Positions 39,669-44,008 of a DNA stretch of 44,008 nt are shown one piece after another (within the stretch, counting starts at the first letter, position 1; each line of letters opens with the position of its first letter). This stretch comes from Clostridia bacterium. Its GTDB lineage: Bacteria > Bacillota > Clostridia > Christensenellales > Aristaeellaceae. Under the pieces are notes generated by a model that saw only the letters and a list, made by a program, of their open reading frames with translations, was not told the DNA's origin and did not search any database. The position numbers and the translations under genes were made by a program. The stretch is taken from positions 1 to 44,008 of the forward strand of contig JAFQOD010000030.1 in NCBI GenBank assembly GCA_017395685.1, written 5' to 3'.

Positions 39669-40529
39669 TTGACGGGCTTTGCAGAAAAGGCGCAGACCTT
39701 TCTATGGAATATTTTCCACCGGCCCTCCCTGGTGGATATTATTGACATACTGATTATTGCTTTTATTATTTATCAATTGGTGCTTCTCACCCGGCAGACC
39801 CGGGCCATCCAGGTATTGAAGGGCCTGGCCGTGATTATCGTGGCCAGTTATTTGAGCGAAATCCTGGGGCTGACTGCCCTGAACTGGCTGCTGCGCAGCA
39901 TCCTTAACAACGGCGTGATTGTGCTGATGATCCTGTTCCAGCCGGAATTGAAACGGGCACTGGAGCAGATCGGCCGCAGCACCCGGCTGGATCGATCCGC
40001 CCAGCAGGATGAAAGCGAAAAAATCGTGGATGAAATCACCCAGTGCCTGCTCCGCCTGTCCCGGCGGCGGGTGGGCGCGCTGATCGTGTTTGAGCAGCGC
40101 ACCGGCCTGAAGGATGTAACCGATACCGGCACCCCCATTGATTCTGTAATTTCTGCCCCTCTGCTGGAAAATATTTTTGAGCCCAACACCCCCCTCCATG
40201 ACGGCGCCGTCATCATCCGGGGCGAAAGGGTGGCCGCCGCCGCCTGTGTGCTCACCCTCAGCGAATCCAGCGCCATCAGCCGGGATTTGGGCACCCGGCA
40301 CCGGGCTGCCCTGGGCGTCAGCGAAACTACCGACGCCACCGTGCTTATCGTCAGCGAAGAAACGGGCATCATTTCCATGGCCAGGGGCGGCAAGCTGACC
40401 CGCCATCTGGATGCCGAGGGCATCCGCAAGATCCTCAGAGAAAACTATCATGAAGATCATACCAGGCTATGGCATTGGATCCACAAAGCCCGCCCCATCC
40501 GGAAAGGAGGCGCAGGCCATGATGAATAA
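39669..40529 (+). CDS. cdaA: Diadenylate cyclase CdaA
   Basis: A 286-residue membrane c-di-AMP synthase. Three helices lie in residues 20-100 (VDIIDILIIAFIIYQLVLL, LAVIIVASYLSEIL, GVIVLMILFQPEL). The DAC domain follows with DGA at 178-180 (LHDGAVII) and RHR at 210-212 (TRHRAALG), the two ATP-binding catalytic motifs. c-di-AMP controls potassium and osmolyte balance. Start is TTG, preceded by GAGGGTGG; the next in-frame ATG is far inside. It overlaps cdaR (ybbR) by 11 nt. Confidence 0.95.
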   Translation: MTGFAEKAQTFLWNIFHRPSLVDIIDILIIAFIIYQLVLLTRQTRAIQVLKGLAVIIVASYLSEILGLTALNWLLRSILNNGVIVLMILFQPELKRALEQIGRSTRLDRSAQQDESEKIVDEITQCLLRLSRRRVGALIVFEQRTGLKDVTDTGTPIDSVISAPLLENIFEPNTPLHDGAVIIRGERVAAAACVLTLSESSAISRDLGTRHRAALGVSETTDATVLIVSEETGIISMARGGKLTRHLDAEGIRKILRENYHEDHTRLWHWIHKARPIRKGGAGHDE

Positions 40530-41622
40530 TCCCGCCCCCGCCCCCAAGAATACCCGCGAAAAGAAATTTGATCTCTGGCAGTTGCTCAAGCGCCTGCTGC
40601 GCCGGATCACCAATCGCTGGGGCTGGAAGCTGACCAGCCTGGTGCTGGCCATATTCCTGTGGGGAGGCCTCATTTCCCAGGATACCAGCCTGCCCCGGGA
40701 TAAAACCATCGATCAGGTGCGCATCAATGTTACCAACGAAGCCGTCCTTCGCCAGAATGGCCTGATTGTGGTATCCGGCCTGGAAAATCTGCCCGCTGTG
40801 AAGCTGCGGGTATCCGTTCCTCAGAAAAACTATAGCACCGTAACCGCCGCCAATTATACCGTGCGGCTGGATCTTTCCCAGATCAAATCCGCGGGCACCC
40901 AGAAGGTTCCTCTGGTTGCCGCTCCGGTCAGCGCCTCCCTTTACGGCACGGTGACCGATGTATCCCTGGATGAGGTCACCCTGGTGGTGGAGGAATATGC
41001 CCTCCGCAGCCGCATCCCCGTTCAGGCGGAATTCGTCAATGAAATGGCGGATGGCTTCTATGCCGCCCCGCCGGTCATGAATCCTTCCACTGTGGAAATC
41101 AGCGGCCCGGAAACCCTGGTCAACTCCGTGGCCCGATGCGTGGTCAAATACGATCTGGCCAAGCTGCCCGCCCAGGCCGGGGCCGTGCGCACCAGTCTTC
41201 CCTTCATTCTGCAGGATTATGATGGCAATGAAGTGGATATGGCCCACATCAGTGTGACCAGCCAGACGGTCACGCTGAAGGATATCCTGGCGGAACAGCA
41301 GGTCTATCCCCTGGTTTCCGTGCCTGTGGATACCAGCGCCCTGCTCACCGGTCAGCCCGCCCCCGGCTATCAGGTAACGGATGTGAAGGTGGTGCCCGAT
41401 CATGTGTGGATCGCCGCCCAGGATCTTTCTCCCTTCCTGGAAGAGGGCATCGTTATCCAGCCCTATACCCGGCTTTCTGTCAATGACCGCACCAGCTCCG
41501 TATCCGGCACCCTTTCCCTGCGCAAGCCCGGCACCGCCGCCTATATCAGCACCTATGATCTGCAGATTTCTGCGACCATTGAGCCCATTGAAAGCGCAGC
41601 CCAGCATCAAGCGGGGGAATAA
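40519..41622 (+). CDS. cdaR: YbbR-domain regulator CdaR
   Basis: A 367-residue CdaR. An N-terminal helix (WKLTSLVLAIFLWGGLIS) anchors four extracellular YbbR repeats; each repeat carries a V(R/P)V...(V/I) strand pattern, for example KTIDQVRINVTNEAVLRQNG, then SRIPVQAEFVNEMADGFYA. CdaR binds CdaA and modulates its activity. Start at 40519 follows GGAAAGGAGG by eight bases; the longer frame is an overlap with cdaA. In many Firmicutes glmM is next; here an unknown gene follows after 3 nt. Confidence 0.93.
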   Translation: MMNNPAPAPKNTREKKFDLWQLLKRLLRRITNRWGWKLTSLVLAIFLWGGLISQDTSLPRDKTIDQVRINVTNEAVLRQNGLIVVSGLENLPAVKLRVSVPQKNYSTVTAANYTVRLDLSQIKSAGTQKVPLVAAPVSASLYGTVTDVSLDEVTLVVEEYALRSRIPVQAEFVNEMADGFYAAPPVMNPSTVEISGPETLVNSVARCVVKYDLAKLPAQAGAVRTSLPFILQDYDGNEVDMAHISVTSQTVTLKDILAEQQVYPLVSVPVDTSALLTGQPAPGYQVTDVKVVPDHVWIAAQDLSPFLEEGIVIQPYTRLSVNDRTSSVSGTLSLRKPGTAAYISTYDLQISATIEPIESAAQHQAGE

Positions 41623-41625
41623 GCC

Positions 41626-42507
41626 ATGAATGCATTTGCAGATTCCATCTTTTCCCTGCTGTTCAGCTGGCTCAGGGCCCTGGTGCAGGGCATCTGGGCA
41701 TCGGTAAGCGCAGGCAATTTCAGCGGCTTTTTCACCTGGCTGGGGGATCACTGGCTGTGGCTGGCCCTGTTCGTGGCCCTGTGCGCCACCATCATTGATT
41801 TTCTCATCTGGATGATCCGCTGGCGGCCCTATCTGGTATGGAAAACAAAGATACGCCGTCTGATCCGCTTCTTCAAATATGGAAAAACAGATCATCAGGC
41901 GCAGCAGCATTTCTATCAGGGGTATCAGGAGGGCGTGGCCCTGGATATGCCCCAGGAGGATTTTGCGCCGGATGAAGCCCTTCAGCCCGCCTATGCTTCC
42001 CCCTATGATTATGGCCGCAAATGGGATCAGCCCGCCCCTATGCAGGCGCAGCCTACGGCCCCCTATCAGGCAGCCCCGGCCTTTGATCCCATGCCCTATC
42101 AGCCCGCAGCGCAGCCTGCCTATGCTCCCCGGGAAACTGCCAGGGATGCGGATGCATTCCAGCCGGCTCCCCTGGAAGAGCCCCCTGCCGCCCATTTCTT
42201 CCCCAAGCCCCAGGGCTATGAGCCGCCGCCCCTCAATACCTCCACCCGGGTGCATGGGGGCCAGGCATCCGATATGCCCGCCGCCCGGCGCAAGCGCCGC
42301 AGCGATAAATATGATAAGCAAAAGGCATCCTGGCATCAGCGCCTGATGGCGGATGACGAGGAAGATTCTCTGCTGGATGGGCTGCCCCCGGCAGTGGATA
42401 AGGAGCAGGCCTTCCATCAGCCCGTCTATCCCCAGCATTCCGATTCTCTCTACGCTGCCTGGCAGCGCCCCGGCACACAAAACCAAGGAACGGATCGACA
42501 AGCATGA
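41626..42507 (+). CDS. Unknown membrane protein with Pro/Gln/Tyr-rich disordered tail
   Basis: A 293-residue protein that I do not recognise. An N-terminal region with two hydrophobic helices (about 8-30 and 42-66, LWLALFVALCATIIDFLIWM) leads into a basic segment RRLIRFFKYGK, then about 200 residues of low complexity rich in Pro, Gln, Ala and Tyr (QPAPMQAQPTAPYQAAP, PYQPAAQPAY) ending in a Lys/Arg block KRRSDKYDKQKASW and an acidic stretch ADDEEDSLL. The tail is probably cytoplasmic and disordered. Its place in the cdaA-cdaR operon suggests an envelope link. It overlaps the methyltransferase gene by 4 nt. Confidence 0.75.
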   Translation: MNAFADSIFSLLFSWLRALVQGIWASVSAGNFSGFFTWLGDHWLWLALFVALCATIIDFLIWMIRWRPYLVWKTKIRRLIRFFKYGKTDHQAQQHFYQGYQEGVALDMPQEDFAPDEALQPAYASPYDYGRKWDQPAPMQAQPTAPYQAAPAFDPMPYQPAAQPAYAPRETARDADAFQPAPLEEPPAAHFFPKPQGYEPPPLNTSTRVHGGQASDMPAARRKRRSDKYDKQKASWHQRLMADDEEDSLLDGLPPAVDKEQAFHQPVYPQHSDSLYAAWQRPGTQNQGTDRQA

Positions 42508-43820
42508 GTGAAAAATTTCCCTTTCCCGAAGGCTGGATCGAGCAGCTGAATTCCCTGCTGGGGCATTCGCTGCCCGATTTTTTGCATAGCTATGATGCAG
42601 CCCCTGCCCGGGGTATCCGCATGCGGCCGGGAATCAATCCCCCGCCTGATGCAGGCAACCCCATTCCCTGGGGGGAAAACGGCTATTACCTGCCATTGGA
42701 ATCCCTTGCCGGGGCTGTGCCCGCCCATGAAGCCGGGGCCTATTACCTGCAGGAGCCCAGCGCCATGGCCGCTGCCGCTGCCCTGCGCCCATGTCCCGGG
42801 GAAAAGGTATTGGATCTGTGCGCCGCTCCCGGCGGCAAAAGCACCCAGCTGGGCGCCTTTCTGCAGGGCCGGGGCACCCTGATCTGCAATGAGCCAGTGC
42901 CTGGCCGTGCCCAGATTCTGGCCCGGAATATTGAGCGTATGGGCATCAGCAATGCCATCGTGGTCAATCATCTGCCGGAGGAACTGAGCCCCCGGTGGCC
43001 CGGCTGGTTCGATAAAATTCTGGTGGACGCCCCCTGCTCCGGGGAGGGCATGTTCCGCCGCCACCCGGAAACGCGGCAGGAATGGCATGCCGCTTCTCCC
43101 GCCGGCTGCGCCCAGCGGCAAAGCCACATCCTCTCCCATGCGGCCCGGATGCTGCGGCCGGGAGGAATCATGGCATACAGCACCTGCACCTTCAATCCCA
43201 TAGAGAATGAAGGGGTGGTGCAGGAATTTCTCCGGGATCATCCCGAATTTTCCCTCCTTCCCTTTGCCCTTCCCGGCATCGGGGCATGCCAGGGGATGAT
43301 GCGGCTGTGGCCCCATCTGATCCGGGGAGAAGGACATTTTGTGGCGCTGCTGCAAAAAACTGAGGCCGCCCCGGATGCGCCGATTAAGAAGAAAGAAAAA
43401 CAGCCGGGCAGTGGCATGGCTATCCCGGATAAGCATCAGGCCGCCCTGGCTGCGGATTTTCTGCGGGAGCATTTCGATCTGCCCTTGCTTCCCAATGCCC
43501 TTTTTGCCAGCCATATCACCCAGGCCCCGGAATGCCCGCCCCTGCAGGGGATAAAGGTGCTGCGGCTGGGGCTGCATTTGGGGGAAGTAAAGGGCAAAAT
43601 CTTTGCCCCGGATCACGCTCTGGCCCTGGCCCATCCCTGCAAAAAGCGGCTGGAAGTGGATATGGATGCCGCCCGGGCTTATCAAAATGGCCAGGTGCTG
43701 CCCTGCGGAGAAAAAATGAAGGGCTGGTTTACCCCCTGCCTGGATGGCCTGCCCCTGGGCTGGGGAAAGGCCAGCGACGGGCAACTGAAAAATCACTATC
43801 CCAAGGGCTTGCGCAAATAA
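42504..43820 (+). CDS. RsmF-like rRNA (cytosine-C5-)-methyltransferase
   Basis: A 438-residue NOL1/NOP2/Sun-family m5C methyltransferase. SAM-binding site VLDLCAAPGGKSTQLGAFL (about 97-115); catalytic motif IV LVDAPCSGEGMFRR and motif VI AYSTCTFNPIENEGVV with the nucleophile Cys. The C-terminal third (about 300-438) is the RsmF-type RNA-binding region ending in a PUA-like domain (LPCGEKMKGWFTPCLDGLPLGWGK). The target is probably 16S rRNA, but the exact base is not predictable. Last gene of the cdaA operon; a hairpin at 43841 follows. Confidence 0.92.
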   Translation: MSEKFPFPEGWIEQLNSLLGHSLPDFLHSYDAAPARGIRMRPGINPPPDAGNPIPWGENGYYLPLESLAGAVPAHEAGAYYLQEPSAMAAAAALRPCPGEKVLDLCAAPGGKSTQLGAFLQGRGTLICNEPVPGRAQILARNIERMGISNAIVVNHLPEELSPRWPGWFDKILVDAPCSGEGMFRRHPETRQEWHAASPAGCAQRQSHILSHAARMLRPGGIMAYSTCTFNPIENEGVVQEFLRDHPEFSLLPFALPGIGACQGMMRLWPHLIRGEGHFVALLQKTEAAPDAPIKKKEKQPGSGMAIPDKHQAALAADFLREHFDLPLLPNALFASHITQAPECPPLQGIKVLRLGLHLGEVKGKIFAPDHALALAHPCKKRLEVDMDAARAYQNGQVLPCGEKMKGWFTPCLDGLPLGWGKASDGQLKNHYPKGLRK

Positions 43821-43840
43821 TCAATTGCAAAAAACACAAA

Positions 43841-43863
43841 AATGACCGGTTTCAGCGGTCATT
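43841..43863 (+). terminator. Terminator hairpin of cdaA operon
   Basis: Stem AATGACCG (43841-43848) / CGGTCATT (43856-43863), with a short T-poor tail. A second perfect hairpin GTCGAAGGGC / GCCCTTCGAC with loop CGCA lies at 43892-43915, just before repeat copy C. Confidence 0.6.
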
Positions 43864-43917
43864 TCAAACTGTCAAAAAACCCCTGGGATGCGTCGAAGGG
43901 CCGCAGCCCTTCGACTT

Positions 43918-44008
43918 TGAATCCGCAGCCGGCGACATGTGCGGCGGCGAGGAGCAAAAGGATTTTGTTTCCTATATCAATTTACGACCGTAAAAATAGG
44001 TTTTTCAG
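43918..44008 (+). repeat. Hairpin-chain repeat, copy C (divergent, right end cut by window)
   Basis: Begins with a stretch closely matching copy B: AATCCGCAGC, a GC-rich hairpin GCCG-CG/CG-CGGC around ACATGTG, and CGAGGAG at 43948-43954. After that it departs from A and B: the S1 position holds CCTAT / ATAGG around TTACG/GTAA, and ends with TTTTTCAG, where A and B have TTTCAG starting S2. The rest lies outside the window. Plus orientation, downstream of the RsmF-like gene. Confidence 0.6.

Overview
The window reads as a chromosomal segment of an anaerobic Firmicute of the Clostridia type. It has a moderately high GC content, clear sigma-A promoters with 17-nt spacers, strong GGAGG ribosome binding sites, a T-box, a yybP-ykoY riboswitch, an ECF vitamin-transport module, and several small families typical of Clostridia (DUF896, DUF951, a CD1247-like protein). 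The genes resemble those of gut or rumen Clostridia, possibly a Christensenellales-like lineage, but that placement is a guess. I see no phage, integrase, insertion sequence, rRNA or CRISPR array. The region looks like core genome with a few accessory patches.

Layout, left to right. 1-2.1 kb (minus): a NadD-YqeK fusion, rsfS and an ArsC/Spx-like gene. 2.2-3.0 kb (plus): a membrane protein with a possibly degenerate nuclease-like domain. 3.1-4.4 kb (minus): a PrsA-type lipoprotein foldase with a coiled-coil insert. 4.5-9.4 kb (minus): a compact operon of M1 peptidase, GT2-GtrA glycosyltransferase, phosphodiester glycosidase, Lgt-like membrane enzyme and DUF896. 9.5-10.7 kb (minus): mntP under a manganese riboswitch, and yajC. 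10.9-13.4 kb (plus): ecfA1-ecfA2-ecfT. 13.5-17.5 kb (minus): lepB-DUF951, an FAD oxidoreductase, a Sua5-type threonylcarbamoyl-AMP synthase and an ECF substrate-binding subunit. 17.6-20.9 kb (plus): nadK-argR-recN. 20.9-22.6 kb: T-box and proS, then tRNA-Lys(CTT) and a frameshifted GH9 glycosidase. 24.6-26.3 kb: an anchored cyclophilin and an RDD protein. 26.3-33.4 kb (plus): a sugar-type ABC importer followed by a secreted SNase/OB-fold protein and a secreted triple-OB protein. 33.5-34.9 kb: two DNA-binding proteins. 35.1-37.5 kb: M24 peptidase, efp and a CD1247-like protein. 37.6-39.4 kb (minus): radC, a DUF218 protein and a GNAT acetyltransferase. 39.7-43.8 kb (plus): cdaA-cdaR, an unknown membrane protein and an RsmF-like methyltransferase.

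Four observations stand out. (1) A hairpin-chain repeat lies in intergenic space at the left edge, between argR and recN, and at the right edge. The two better-preserved copies differ by paired changes that keep the stems intact, so the element probably acts as folded RNA or DNA. (2) The ABC importer is followed by a secreted nuclease-like protein and a secreted repeat protein that appear to share one OB-fold type, suggesting an extracellular capture and degradation system. (3) The M1/GT2-GtrA/phosphodiester glycosidase/Lgt-like operon looks like an uncharacterised envelope-modification cassette, and its Lgt-like member lacks residues important in true Lgt. (4) Several proteins have unusual architecture: the NadD-YqeK fusion, a coiled coil inside a parvulin domain, and a lone winged-helix domain without a receiver.

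Operon structure is inferred from gene spacing, overlaps and visible promoters and terminators. Functional names rest on motif recognition by eye, not on database searches.
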